Below, one piece after another: positions 46,251 through 55,845 of a stretch of DNA of 64,000 bases (positions are counted from its first letter, which is position 1; each line of letters starts with the position of its first letter). This stretch comes from Shewanella glacialipiscicola (GTDB taxonomy: Bacteria; Pseudomonadota; Gammaproteobacteria; Enterobacterales; Shewanellaceae): the NCBI RefSeq assembly GCF_023283485.1, contig NZ_JAKILU010000007.1, forward strand, positions 1 to 64,000. The letters run 5' to 3'. The notes below the pieces were generated by a model. That model worked only from the letters and a program-made list of their open reading frames with translations, ran no database searches and was not told where the DNA came from. Both the position numbers and the translations under genes were made by a program.

Positions 46251-47939
46251 CTAGAATGAGGTGCGTTTGTAACGACGGTATTCTGGACTCCAGAAATTGC
46301 CTTCAATTGATTGCTGCAATATCTCATCGCTCATTGGCAGCGTTAAACCTTGATCTACCGCCACTTTACCAACAGCAAAGGCGATGTGTTTACTTACTGC
46401 ATGGATATCTTCAAGTTTTGGCAGTAATGGACCCGTGCCATCAATTGCCAGTGGTGAGCACTCTGCTAATGCACGGCTTGAAGCCATTAACATGGCATCA
46501 GACACATGTCGTGCACCCGAGGCTAAAACCCCTAAGCCAATACCTGGGAAGATAAAGCTGTTATTACACTGGGCAATCTCAAAGGTTTCACCATCAACAA
46601 TCACAGGTTCGAACGGGCTACCCGTAGCCACTAATGCTTGGCCAGACGTCCAATGTAAGATGTCTTTAGGTGTTGCTTCAACACGGCTAGTGGGGTTTGA
46701 CATGGGGAAAATAATCGGCCGAACACAATGGCTGTGCATAGCGCGAATAATTTCTTCGGTGAATAGACCCGGCACGCCAGATACGCCAATAAGGACGGTT
46801 GGCTTAATGTTGTGGACCACATCGAGCAGCGAAATGTTATCGCTGAAATTGCTCCAGTTTTGAATATCATTACATTTTTGCGCTAACTTTTGCTGGAAGG
46901 GTAATAGGTTAGGCATGTTGTCTAACAATAAGCCCCAACGGTCAACCATACACACTTGTGTACGAGCTTGCTCATCGCTGATGCCTTCTAACACCATTTG
47001 CGCCACGATAGCTTCGGCGATACCACAACCGGCGCTACCCGCACCGAGAAAAGCGATACGTTGTTGATTTAATTCTGTGCCAGCAGCTTTACAAGCGGCG
47101 AGTAAACAACCCACTGCAACCGCAGCCGTACCTTGAATATCATCGTTAAAGCAGCAATAGCGATCTTTATATCGCTCTAACAGCGGCATAGCATTCTTTT
47201 GGGCAAAGTCTTCGAATTGGATCAAGGTATCTGGCCAACGAACATGTACGGCTTGCATAAAGGCTTCGATAAATTCGGCATACTCTTCGCCGCCGATGCG
47301 CGGATGGCGCCAGCCCATATACATAGGATCATCTAACAGTTGTTGGTTATCGGTACCGACATCTAAGGTGATCGGCAGAGTATAGGCTGGGCTTATGCCG
47401 CCACAACTGGTGTAGAGTGATAGCTTACCGATAGGGATACCCATGCCGCCAATCCCTTGGTCGCCAAGGCCTAAAATGCGTTCACCGTCGGTGACAACGA
47501 TAATTTTTACTTTTTGGCGAGTGGAGTTATTGAGGATGTCGTCAATTCTATCTTTGTTTGGATAGGAGATAAATAAACCACGATTGCGGCGATAGTTTTT
47601 TGAGAAGCGTTCACAAGCCAAGCCGACAGTAGGGGTGTAGATGATGGGCATCATCTCACTGATATTATTTTGTACTAAACGATAAAATAGCGTTTCGTTA
47701 GTATCTTGAATGTTACGTAGGTAAATATGTTTGTCGAGATCGTTAGTGAAACTTCTAAACTGGTCGTAGCCGCGAGAAGCTTGCTCCTCAATCGTTTCAA
47801 TGGCATAGGGTACTAAGCCTTCGAGATTAAAGAAAATACGCTCTTCTTCAGAAAATGCACTGCCCTTGTTAATCAGCGGGGCTTCAAGAATGGCAGGTCC
47901 TGCAAACGGAAGATAGAGGGGGCGTTTATTATCGTCCAT
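46251..47939 (-). CDS. maeA: NAD-dependent malic enzyme (malate dehydrogenase, oxaloacetate-decarboxylating)
   Basis: A 562-residue enzyme converting malate to pyruvate and CO2 with NAD+. Signature segments: [23 protein letters not shown] near residue 105, [28 protein letters not shown] (about 150-180), [19 protein letters not shown] and the dinucleotide fold [14 protein letters not shown]. Length and sequence fit the SfcA/MaeA group rather than the larger MaeB fusion. It feeds pyruvate during growth on C4 acids, complementing fbp in gluconeogenesis. Confidence 0.95.
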   Translation of the reverse strand: MDDNKRPLYLPFAGPAILEAPLINKGSAFSEEERIFFNLEGLVPYAIETIEEQASRGYDQFRSFTNDLDKHIYLRNIQDTNETLFYRLVQNNISEMMPIIYTPTVGLACERFSKNYRRNRGLFISYPNKDRIDDILNNSTRQKVKIIVVTDGERILGLGDQGIGGMGIPIGKLSLYTSCGGISPAYTLPITLDVGTDNQQLLDDPMYMGWRHPRIGGEEYAEFIEAFMQAVHVRWPDTLIQFEDFAQKNAMPLLERYKDRYCCFNDDIQGTAAVAVGCLLAACKAAGTELNQQRIAFLGAGSAGCGIAEAIVAQMVLEGISDEQARTQVCMVDRWGLLLDNMPNLLPFQQKLAQKCNDIQNWSNFSDNISLLDVVHNIKPTVLIGVSGVPGLFTEEIIRAMHSHCVRPIIFPMSNPTSRVEATPKDILHWTSGQALVATGSPFEPVIVDGETFEIAQCNNSFIFPGIGLGVLASGARHVSDAMLMASSRALAECSPLAIDGTGPLLPKLEDIHAVSKHIAFAVGKVAVDQGLTLPMSDEILQQSIEGNFWSPEYRRYKRTSF

Positions 47940-48143
47940 GGGTAACCTTTTAGTTATTGTTTAAGTGGTTCGATACGAGCTATAAGTCACGTAAGGTTAT
48001 CATGAAATGTGATCTTTGTTGTCCGATGAGCAAGGTATTTGTCATTTTTTTGCAGCAATCAAGAAGTGGGCTGTTTTAAACAAAAAAGCTCATGAGATGA
48101 GGCATTAAGAGGGCGTTGTTGCTTGGGTGAAATTGAATATAAA

Positions 48144-48165
48144 AAACGCAGCTTTAGCTGCGTTT
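48144..48165 (-). terminator. Terminator downstream of yehS
   Basis: AAACGCAGC-TTTA-GCTGCGTTT, with a T-run on the minus strand. Confidence 0.7.
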
Positions 48166-48209
48166 GATGTTAAAAGCGCGTGGCTTATTCAGCCAGCTTA
48201 AACCTAGCG

Positions 48210-48674
48210 TTAAACGCCGCGGTATTTGAGCGATAAACCGCGAACAAAGTTACGCAGGATTTGATCGCCACACTCTTTAAAGTTTTTGTGTTCTGGATTA
48301 CGGAACAGAGCGCTGAGTTCAGACTTTGCCATTTGCACTTCGGCTAAGGTCAATACGGCAACAATATCCTCTTCACGCATTTCGAGGGCAACTCTGAGCT
48401 TTTTGAAGATTAAGTTGTTATTTAAACGTGCAACAGGTGCTGGAATTTCAGCCCCTTCACGTAAACCACGCTTTTCGATGATAAGACCATCTAAAAACTG
48501 ACATAAGGTCGTGTCGTTACAAGCTTTATAACCTTCTTCCTCTTCTTTACGTAGAAGATCAATTATCTCTTCGACAGGCACTTCTCTTCCAGCTTTGGCA
48601 AAAATTTTAATCATTTTTGCATTGCTAAAATCAAACACGAAGCGCAAACGGCGCAAAATATCATTATTAATCAT
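48210..48674 (-). CDS. yehS: DUF1456 family protein (YehS)
   Basis: A 154-residue cytoplasmic protein with two copies of the DUF1456 fold: NNDILRRLRFVFDFSNAKMIKIFA and LNNNLIFKKLRVALEMREEDIVAVL, each followed by a similar helical block ending in CNDTTLCQFLDGLI or CGDQILRNFVRGL. Function unknown. The start at 48674 uses AGAGATG spacing; the ATG two codons earlier lacks room for a Shine-Dalgarno. Confidence 0.88.
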   Translation of the reverse strand: MINNDILRRLRFVFDFSNAKMIKIFAKAGREVPVEEIIDLLRKEEEEGYKACNDTTLCQFLDGLIIEKRGLREGAEIPAPVARLNNNLIFKKLRVALEMREEDIVAVLTLAEVQMAKSELSALFRNPEHKNFKECGDQILRNFVRGLSLKYRGV

Positions 48675-48741
48675 GGTCATCTCTTGGCGCGGCTGCGCTG
48701 TCTGGTTTAAGAGCGGCTATTATACTCTCAAATTAATGGGT

Positions 48742-50013
48742 TTATTTAATAAAAGCGTACCAATAAACAAAAAGTGCAGCAAAAATCAGTAAATAACTCA
48801 GGCCAAACCAAGATAGTAGCTTCATCTTCGCGCCGTATCTATCGGCTTTGGGGAGCTGGCTACTGGTCATTAGACGATAGTTTAACCAAGCAAAAATGAC
48901 AGTGGTCATAAAAGCCAAGATCATAACAAACTCAAGTAGCGGTAGCAGTGCGCCTTTAAAGAAGAGGATAAGTAACAAACCTAAAGCGCTAATGGCGAGC
49001 ATGATCCCGGTGAGACGTTTCTCAGAACTGTTGGTTGCACTGAGTAATTGCCAGCCCATAGCTAAGGTGCGGCTATAGCCATCAATAACCGTCACAGTAG
49101 TACTGAAAATACACAAAAACGCTACTGCACCAATAAGATAGCGACTGTCTCCACCCATCACTTGGCTATAAAGATTAATTAATTGGTTGGCAAATTGTGC
49201 ACCGGAATCTGAAAAGTGCTCGCCACTGCCGTGCATCACTAAGGCGCCCAAGGACAGGAATACGACAGCGAGGATCCCCGTAATAATGTAGCCTAAATTA
49301 AAGTCGAGTAACGCCTGCGCTTTCGTTACGGTTTGGCTTTTTTGTTTTTCGAGTAACCACAGAGAGTTCCAAGCGCTGACTTCAATCGGCGCTGGCATCC
49401 AGCCCATCATGGCGACCAGAAATCCTACATGGGCCCATTGCCAAGGTGAGGGCGAAACAAAATTGCTCGCTAATGGCTGAGCATGATCCCAAGCCAAGGC
49501 AACGGCAATTAATGTGGTAAGCGTTAGAACAAACATGATGATTTTAGTGAGTTTATCGAGTAATTGATAATGCCCTAAAATTAATAAAGCCAATGAGCTC
49601 AACAAGACCAACAGCGCTAACCAATCGATAGGAAGCGGGATAAATTGAGTCAACATAGCGGCGGTTAGCATGCAAACCCCTGCCGTGCTGGCAACAGCGG
49701 CGATGACATTCAGTCCAGTAAATAGCTGTAAGTAACCTCGGCCTTGTTTGAGATAGCCGTGCAGTAAACTCTCCCCTGTAGCAGCGGTGTAGCGTGCACC
49801 AGCGGCAAAGAAGGGGTACTTAAGTAAATTAACCCCTAAAATAACCCAAGCTAATTGCCAACCAAATTCGGCGCCCGCCCGAGTCGATGCTACCAAATGG
49901 GATGCACCAATTGCCGCTGCGGCCATAAGAATGCCAGGCCCCATAGCTTTAATGCCTAGAGTCAGGTGTGTCATCCAAGAGGATGAGGGAGAAGTTACTG
50001 AGGATTCAGTCAT
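48742..50013 (-). CDS. Nramp-related membrane transporter, non-canonical
   Basis: A 423-residue membrane protein with about eleven helices and Nramp-like layout. The first helix reads MGPGILMAAAAIGASHL where canonical Nramps have a DPGN motif, and the sixth reads MGWMPAPIEVSAW where an MPH motif is expected. The metal-coordinating Asp/Asn and His are therefore absent, so a substrate other than Mn2+/Fe2+ (possibly Mg2+ or an organic solute) should be considered. It stands alone. Confidence 0.8.
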   Translation of the reverse strand: MTESSVTSPSSSWMTHLTLGIKAMGPGILMAAAAIGASHLVASTRAGAEFGWQLAWVILGVNLLKYPFFAAGARYTAATGESLLHGYLKQGRGYLQLFTGLNVIAAVASTAGVCMLTAAMLTQFIPLPIDWLALLVLLSSLALLILGHYQLLDKLTKIIMFVLTLTTLIAVALAWDHAQPLASNFVSPSPWQWAHVGFLVAMMGWMPAPIEVSAWNSLWLLEKQKSQTVTKAQALLDFNLGYIITGILAVVFLSLGALVMHGSGEHFSDSGAQFANQLINLYSQVMGGDSRYLIGAVAFLCIFSTTVTVIDGYSRTLAMGWQLLSATNSSEKRLTGIMLAISALGLLLILFFKGALLPLLEFVMILAFMTTVIFAWLNYRLMTSSQLPKADRYGAKMKLLSWFGLSYLLIFAALFVYWYAFIK

Positions 50014-50138
50014 ATCGTTATCAAAAATACCTGTTGAAAATTAATCTTAGGGTTGGAATAAGCGCCGCTGCGCTCATGCTGGGTTAGTGGCCCAACCTTA
50101 AAGGTAAAGTGATGACACTCAAAGTCGTTTTATTCAAT

Positions 50139-50678
50139 TTATCCGTTTAATTTTTGGCTGAGCAAGGCTTCAATGCGTTTTAGGCTTGCAGCCATCTCTA
50201 CCACGTTTTGTAATAACGCATTATCAGGCTGCAGTGAGGGAATTGTTGGATGCAATGGCTGAGCAAGACGTTCTTTTTGCTCTAATACGCGGGTTCTAAA
50301 CTGGGGCGCATCAATAATGCCAATTAAGCTTATCAAGGCACCTGTGCCCGATTGCCCTGCGGTTTCTACCGTGAGTTTATGTAGTCCAAATAGACGCATA
50401 ATTGGGCCTTGGATCAATGCCATATCGGTAATTTTATCCAAAGGTACAGTGTTTTCGGTACGGGTTAATATTCCACGGCGTACAATCAACTTATTACTGG
50501 TGAGCTGGGCACTCATATTACTAATATAACGGCGAGTCCCCCACAGTCCTATCGGAAACCAAAGCAATAACAAAGGAATACCGACTATGCTGAGGCTGAA
50601 ATAAGCGGCTCCAGAAAGCAACCAATACCAGCCTAAATTAGCTTCAAACTCCGCTTGATGAATAATACTTTCTTGCAT
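50139..50678 (-). CDS. Membrane protein with bacterial PH domain (YdbS-like)
   Basis: A 179-residue protein with two close membrane helices (WYWLLSGAAYFSLSIVGIPLLLLWF, about residues 17-42) followed by a bPH_2 domain: NMSAQLTSNKLIVRRGILTRTENTVPLDKITDM and LHKLTVETAGQSG. A short C-terminal helix ends it. YdbS/YdbT-type proteins usually occur in pairs; no larger partner is adjacent. Function unknown. Confidence 0.8.
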   Translation of the reverse strand: MQESIIHQAEFEANLGWYWLLSGAAYFSLSIVGIPLLLLWFPIGLWGTRRYISNMSAQLTSNKLIVRRGILTRTENTVPLDKITDMALIQGPIMRLFGLHKLTVETAGQSGTGALISLIGIIDAPQFRTRVLEQKERLAQPLHPTIPSLQPDNALLQNVVEMAASLKRIEALLSQKLNG

Positions 50679-50920
50679 ACGGCCTCTTTATTCTCGTTAT
50701 TAAAATATGATGATTTACGACCAGATATCACTTAAAGGCTCTGGGTTCTTTTTCAGTTTGTTAGTTGAGAACGTGTCCTGTTTTAACATGTAATAAAAGT
50801 GTCACTTCTACTTTTAGCTGATTGACTTTCTCTTGTAACTCATTATCTTACTTATTGTTAATTTAAGGTTAAATATTAATTAGCTTTGGTTTGATAAAAT
50901 AATTAAAACAAGGGATGTGT

Positions 50921-53503
50921 ATGAAAAGACCTCAGATTTTACCCAGTGCTTGTGCCATTGCCATTGCTATGTCATTAGCCCCTACAGTAGTCCAAGCCGC
51001 TGACGGTGTTGAAAAAGTTGAACGTATTGAAGTAACGGGCTCTCGTATTAAACGTACCGATATCGAAGGTCCATCACCGATTCAATCCATTAGCAAAGAC
51101 GATATTGCTAATATGGGATTTGATAATTTACAGCAATTACTCGAGCGTATGCCGGCGAACGGTGCTGGCGCGTTTTCTACCCGAGGAAACAGTCAAGATT
51201 CTACGGCTAACGGTGGTGCATCCATTAGTTTACGCGGCTTAGGCCCTGATGCGACTTTAGTCTTGATTAACGGCCGCCGTGTTGCGGCGAGTGCTTTTGC
51301 CGAAGGCATCACTAATTCATTTGTTGATATCAATAATATTCCCGTTTCAGCTATCGAACGTATCGATATTCTTAAGGACGGTGCATCGGCTATTTATGGC
51401 TCTGATGCTATTGCGGGTGTGGTTAACATTATCCTCAAAAAAGACATTGAAGGCATTGAGGTCAGCCTTGGTTTAGGCGACAGCTCTGGTACGGATTATG
51501 GCGAAAAAACCGCGAGTGTCGTGTGGGGAACTAAGTCCGAAAAAGGCAATGCATCGATTATTCTCGACTATTTCAAAAATGATACTTTGGCTGCAACTGA
51601 CTTAGGCCGTTTTGGGGTTTCAAATCAATCACCTTATGGGGGGGAGGATTTTAGATCTTCTCGTGGTTTCCCTGGTTATTTCTATGTAGATGGGGTGAAA
51701 ACCATCGATCCCGCTTGTCCTGCTGATAGTGCAACAGCGAGCGGCAGTTGTTTATTTGAATATGGTTCATATAACTTGGTGATCCCATCCGCTGAACGCG
51801 TCGGTGCTATTGGTCAATTTGATTACCATTTTAATGATGATTTAACTGCCTTCCTTGAATTAGCGGCTCAGCACAATACCTCAGAAGCGGGTGGTGCACC
51901 AACGCCTCTTGATGAAGATGCTGGATTAACGGTTCCCGGTAGTCACCCAAATAACCCTTGGGGCAAAGATATTGAAATCGGCCGTTTTCGTACCGTTGAT
52001 GCGGGCGCGCGACGTTGGGATATCGAATCTGACAGCTTACGTTTAGTGGCGGGTTTACGTGGTGTCGTAAAGGAGTGGGATTGGGAAGCTTCTGTTCAAA
52101 AAGGTCGTAGTGAGTCAACTCAAACGGGTGATCGTAGCCAAGGTTGGGTAAGAACCGATTACTTACAACGTGAAATTGATGCCGGTCGTTATAACCCATT
52201 TGGTGGCGCGATTAACTCACCAGAAGTGATTGATGCCATTACGACCAGCTTAGTACGCCAAGGTCTGTCAAATATGACGTCTTATGCGGCTAATATCTCT
52301 GGCCAAGCATTTACCCTTGGTGGTCGCGACATTATGATGGCGGCCGGAGCTGAATATCGCGAAGAAGATGTAAGTGATGTGCCGGATGAGCAATTCCAAC
52401 GTGGATTGATTTTTGGTACTGAGGCGGTTTCTGCTGCAGCATCCCGTGAGCAATATGCGGCTTATATGGAATTATCTATTCCGATAACCGATAACTTCGA
52501 ACTGCAACTAGCGGGTCGATATGACCATTATAGTGATTTTGGTTCAACGACTAACCCTAAGGTTGCTTTCCAATGGGGCGTGTCTGATGAGTTAACCGCT
52601 CGCGCTTCTTGGTCTACGGGTTTTCGTGCGCCATCTTTAGCACAAATTGGCCTAGGTCCATCTCGTGAAAGTAGTTTCTTTATCGATACTTATCGCTGTG
52701 CTGCCGATAATGTGGATTGTGAGGCTTTAGATTACAACACTGAATTTGAAGGCAACTCAGATCTTGATGCTGAAGAGTCTGAGACGTGGAACGTTGGTAT
52801 GATCTGGGCACCAAGCCAGAAGTTTGATGTGGGTTTTGATCTCTTTAGTATTACGCAAGATAACAAAATTGATAAACAACCATTAGGCGATATCTATACT
52901 GCAAATTGTAACGATCAAAGTAGCACTGTGTGTGAGCGTTTAACACCGCAGGCGGGGCAAACGCTAGGTCCGATTAGTATCATCCATTCAAGCTTTGTTA
53001 ACTTAAGCTCTCAAGATGTACAAGGGATGGACGTCTCTAGCCATTATGGTTTTGAGCTAGATAGCTATGGCGATTTAAAATTCGGTCTAGAGTACAGTTA
53101 CTTACATAACTTCGAAAAAGACGGCCTAGATTACACTGGCGAATATAAGTTTCCTCAACATCGTTGGTTACTCACTACTAACTGGACTATGGACAACTTT
53201 GGCGCCAACATTAATCTAAGTTATATCGGTGAGTTTGAAGATACTCCTGATATCGATTTTGATGGTGTACTCGATTTTGAAAGCAATAAGTCGCGTACTA
53301 TTGATGCGCAATTGTTGGTAGATATGTCAGGTACTTATCGCTTTAATGACATGTTCAAGCTCACTTTAGGCGTGAACAACGTCTTTGACGAAGAGCCACC
53401 ATTTGCCATTGGTGATGGTGATACTGACCTTTACGGCTATGTGATTTCAGTACATAACCCAATGGGACGCTACGTTTATACTAAATTCACCATGAATTTC
53501 TAA
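50921..53503 (+). CDS. TonB-dependent outer-membrane receptor
   Basis: An 860-residue receptor. The signal peptide ends VVQAA; the TonB-box region is ERIEVTGSRIKRTD. The plug includes ISLRGLGPDATLVLINGRR and IYGSDAIAGVVNIILKKD; the barrel ends in Phe (TKFTMNF). The Ile-Lys-Arg-rich start and large size fit the subgroup used for oligosaccharides, peptides or other large solutes rather than siderophores. No Fur box or riboswitch was found upstream, so the substrate is unknown. Start by AAGGG with 6-base spacing. Confidence 0.88.
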   Translation: MKRPQILPSACAIAIAMSLAPTVVQAADGVEKVERIEVTGSRIKRTDIEGPSPIQSISKDDIANMGFDNLQQLLERMPANGAGAFSTRGNSQDSTANGGASISLRGLGPDATLVLINGRRVAASAFAEGITNSFVDINNIPVSAIERIDILKDGASAIYGSDAIAGVVNIILKKDIEGIEVSLGLGDSSGTDYGEKTASVVWGTKSEKGNASIILDYFKNDTLAATDLGRFGVSNQSPYGGEDFRSSRGFPGYFYVDGVKTIDPACPADSATASGSCLFEYGSYNLVIPSAERVGAIGQFDYHFNDDLTAFLELAAQHNTSEAGGAPTPLDEDAGLTVPGSHPNNPWGKDIEIGRFRTVDAGARRWDIESDSLRLVAGLRGVVKEWDWEASVQKGRSESTQTGDRSQGWVRTDYLQREIDAGRYNPFGGAINSPEVIDAITTSLVRQGLSNMTSYAANISGQAFTLGGRDIMMAAGAEYREEDVSDVPDEQFQRGLIFGTEAVSAAASREQYAAYMELSIPITDNFELQLAGRYDHYSDFGSTTNPKVAFQWGVSDELTARASWSTGFRAPSLAQIGLGPSRESSFFIDTYRCAADNVDCEALDYNTEFEGNSDLDAEESETWNVGMIWAPSQKFDVGFDLFSITQDNKIDKQPLGDIYTANCNDQSSTVCERLTPQAGQTLGPISIIHSSFVNLSSQDVQGMDVSSHYGFELDSYGDLKFGLEYSYLHNFEKDGLDYTGEYKFPQHRWLLTTNWTMDNFGANINLSYIGEFEDTPDIDFDGVLDFESNKSRTIDAQLLVDMSGTYRFNDMFKLTLGVNNVFDEEPPFAIGDGDTDLYGYVISVHNPMGRYVYTKFTMNF

Positions 53504-53528
53504 ATGATGAATCAAAGGTCTTAATGTT

Positions 53529-53557
53529 AAACGGCGCCGATTAAAGGCGCCGTTTTT
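53529..53557 (+). terminator. Terminator of the TonB-dependent receptor gene
   Basis: AAACGGCGCC, a 7-base loop, GGCGCCGTTTTT. Confidence 0.9.
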
Positions 53558-53676
53558 GTATGCTAAGCACATATATTTCAATTTATAACCTAACAAACTA
53601 TTTTTATAAAAAAATTAGTTTGCTACGAAATCCATTAACAACGAATAACTTATCTGACAATTTATGCTAGATATAA

Positions 53677-53700
53677 AAAAGCAGCATGATTGCTGCTTTT
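53677..53700 (-). terminator. Terminator downstream of the DUF4447 gene
   Basis: AAAAGCAGCA-TGAT-TGCTGCTTTT, with the T-run on the minus strand. Confidence 0.8.
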
Positions 53701-53720
53701 TAGTGTTGTATTGGTTTAAA

Positions 53721-54221
53721 TTAAAGCTGCGTCGCGGCCCATTTAGCGCGGCTTTCGCGGCTTTCGCTCATTTTGGTTGGTTCACGGAAGGCTTTATAAG
53801 CTTCTACGTCCAGCGCTACTAAGCTCACATCGACTTCTAAGACCAATTTACACTCTTTCTTGATACGCCAAGCTGCGGTGTTGTACAGCTCAGTAAAAGG
53901 CAATGAACTTAAAAATTCGGGGTTGTATTGCGTATAAGTCGCTTGAGTGGAGTACACCACGAAAGCTAAGTGACGCTTAGGTTCTTTTTTAAATAGCTCT
54001 TCAATGCCATCGCAGGTATTGAGCACTTGCATCTCGATAATGTCATCAATATCGAGTAGTTTTTTTTGTGCTAGCTCTGGTGCAACTTGTTCGCCACTTT
54101 CCCAGGCTAATACATCGACTTCACTATGATTAGTGAGCGTGCCAACTTGAGCCGCACTTAAGCTCAGTGATTGGCGTAAGTAGCTCATTTCGATGGCGTT
54201 CAAGCCAATGTTTTTCGACAT
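53721..54221 (-). CDS. DUF4447 family protein with helix-turn-helix-like N-terminus
   Basis: A 166-residue cytoplasmic protein placed in DUF4447. The N-terminal 60 residues ([39 protein letters not shown]) look like a helix-turn-helix of the YdiL/XRE type, where an antitoxin- or regulator-like role is possible; the rest is mixed alpha/beta. It lies 30 bases downstream of the SMI1/KNR4 gene, so the two are probably co-transcribed. Confidence 0.7.
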   Translation of the reverse strand: MSKNIGLNAIEMSYLRQSLSLSAAQVGTLTNHSEVDVLAWESGEQVAPELAQKKLLDIDDIIEMQVLNTCDGIEELFKKEPKRHLAFVVYSTQATYTQYNPEFLSSLPFTELYNTAAWRIKKECKLVLEVDVSLVALDVEAYKAFREPTKMSESRESRAKWAATQL

Positions 54222-54251
54222 AATATTGTTCTCAATGCAATAAAAGTAAAA

Positions 54252-54659
54252 TTAGTATTTGATCTTCAACCAGATTTCTTCAACCCATTCCCAGAACGAC
54301 TCCCAATAGATATCAGTAAAGCCGCCATTTTTCCAGAAATGTACTTGGCCATCTTGGTCGATACAGTAAAAGGCATCGCCCTGCTGACAAATGGCAATCA
54401 TCTCCCTTGGCATGCCGATGGACCAAGCATAGCAAGTCACTTCAGGTAGATAAGTGTGGGAGTAAGGATCGGATGCAGTCACAGGCTCTATTGCGCCGTA
54501 AATCACATCGCTGGCATACAACAGGTATTCTTTTAGCTCCCGCGGCAATGAAATCAGGATTTGCTCTTCGACTTCGACGAGTTGCTCAAATGTAGGTAAT
54601 TCGAGTGGCACAGGCACAGTTTCGCTGCGTTCTTGGAGTTGCTCGATGATGTCGTGCAT
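54252..54659 (-). CDS. SMI1/KNR4 family protein
   Basis: A 135-residue protein of the SMI1/KNR4 (SUKH) fold, with VEEQILISLPRELKEYLLYASDVIYGAIEP and FYCIDQDGQVHFWKNGGF, ending in an acidic/aromatic tail WESFWEWVEE. SUKH proteins are often immunity proteins against polymorphic toxins, but no toxin is adjacent and in Shewanella such genes can be chromosomal orphans. The next gene downstream is DUF4447. Confidence 0.8.
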   Translation of the reverse strand: MHDIIEQLQERSETVPVPLELPTFEQLVEVEEQILISLPRELKEYLLYASDVIYGAIEPVTASDPYSHTYLPEVTCYAWSIGMPREMIAICQQGDAFYCIDQDGQVHFWKNGGFTDIYWESFWEWVEEIWLKIKY

Positions 54660-54775
54660 GGCGTTTCCTGCTGATAGGGCTATGGCGCGGGATTATATAC
54701 TCAAACAGCTGTTCGATGCGAGAGAGTGCATTTGTGCATAATGTTTTTAAACTGACTTTTAGCGTTGTAAAACAT

Positions 54776-54810
54776 AAAAAAGCGCCAGTACCTTTTCAGA
54801 ATACTAGCGC
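54776..54810 (-). terminator. Terminator downstream of the RelA/SpoT-fold gene
   Basis: Imperfect stem GCGCcAGTA/TACTaGCGC (54782-54810) followed by six Ts on the minus strand. Confidence 0.7.
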
Positions 54811-54830
54811 AAGAGTGAAAGGGGCAGGGT

Positions 54831-55616
54831 TTAAGCGGCTGAGGTTTTTAATAAACTGGCTTCATCGACCCGTTTATAGTTAAGCCATGCTTTGTGGTAC
54901 AACTTGTGTGACTCTTGGCGTAATTGGGCAATCTGCGCCAATTCAAACTCACTCAACGATCTTTTTTGTTTATTGGCCGTCGCTTCTATGAATTGCACTT
55001 TTTCATATACCTTGTGCTCTGGGCCATTTTTGATATTGGCAATATCCTGCAGATGCAATTGTACTTCAGCAATCATGCCCGATTGGGGTAAACGCACCAG
55101 TAAATTGAGATCACGATAGCCTGACGTCTTAGGCTCAGCAAAGCGGTTTTTTTGTTTTACCATTTGGGTTTGCTCGTTTAAGATCTGGTAAACCTGCATT
55201 AAATCTTGAATGCTGCCTGCCACGATACTGGCCCTCGCAAGGTCGGTAATTTGACTGGCGTCACCATTAAATTTTGTCGCCACCTTATCGGCGGCTCTTT
55301 GATAGCTTTTCACCGGAGGAATAATCACTTGTGTTGGTGAATGCTGGGCAATTTTTCTGAGTAACTGAGCCAGTTCAGCTTGTGCGTCGTAGGCTTGATG
55401 ATGTAGTACAGATAAGTCATTCAAAGCTTGGCGAGGCGTATCAAAGGTTTGGCTGCTAAGCGCATATAGACCTTGCAGATCATGGCTTTGTGCCTGTCTT
55501 GCACTGTAATTACCACGTTCTGTTTTACTGTTACTGATGTCAAGAGGGTTGGCTACACCAGTACGGCTCGATAATAACAGTAGAAAAATAAAAAAAGTAC
55601 GAAATAACTTAGTCAT
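54831..55616 (-). CDS. Secreted RelA/SpoT-domain protein
   Basis: A 261-residue protein with a clear signal peptide (FRTFFIFLLLLSSRTGVA, cleaved before NPLD) and a domain that looks like the RelA/SpoT nucleotidyltransferase fold. Matching blocks are VKSYQRAADKV, DLARASIV (the metal Asp), SGYRDLNLLV (the GYxSxH region, His changed to Asn) and EVQLHL (the ExQxR region, Arg changed to His). A helical C-terminus follows. Normal RelA/SpoT synthetases are cytoplasmic and make (p)ppGpp, so an exported one is odd. It may be catalytically altered or act as a secreted toxin-like enzyme. AAGGAAG precedes the start; the upstream ATG at 55664 would hide the signal peptide. Confidence 0.7.
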   Translation of the reverse strand: MTKLFRTFFIFLLLLSSRTGVANPLDISNSKTERGNYSARQAQSHDLQGLYALSSQTFDTPRQALNDLSVLHHQAYDAQAELAQLLRKIAQHSPTQVIIPPVKSYQRAADKVATKFNGDASQITDLARASIVAGSIQDLMQVYQILNEQTQMVKQKNRFAEPKTSGYRDLNLLVRLPQSGMIAEVQLHLQDIANIKNGPEHKVYEKVQFIEATANKQKRSLSEFELAQIAQLRQESHKLYHKAWLNYKRVDEASLLKTSAA

Positions 55617-55765
55617 GCGGCCTACTTCCTTATACGTGATACGTGAGTTATACAGGTCACGCATTCACCATAGGTCACTATTGCTTAATTAATGCTGAAT
55701 CAATCATTAAGAGTTGTTCATCTTACGCAGGGTTCCACATTCATTACGCTGCGATTGAGCCAAAT

Positions 55766-55799
55766 AAAAATGGCGCAACCTATGATAGGAAGCGCCATT
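55766..55799 (-). terminator. Terminator downstream of the M13 peptidase gene
   Basis: Stem AATGGCGC/GCGCCATT with a 15-base loop and a T-run on the minus strand. Confidence 0.75.
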
Positions 55800-55845
55800 G
55801 TTGTGGCTCGGCAGACTTATTACCGAGCGGCCATGCTAATTTGGC

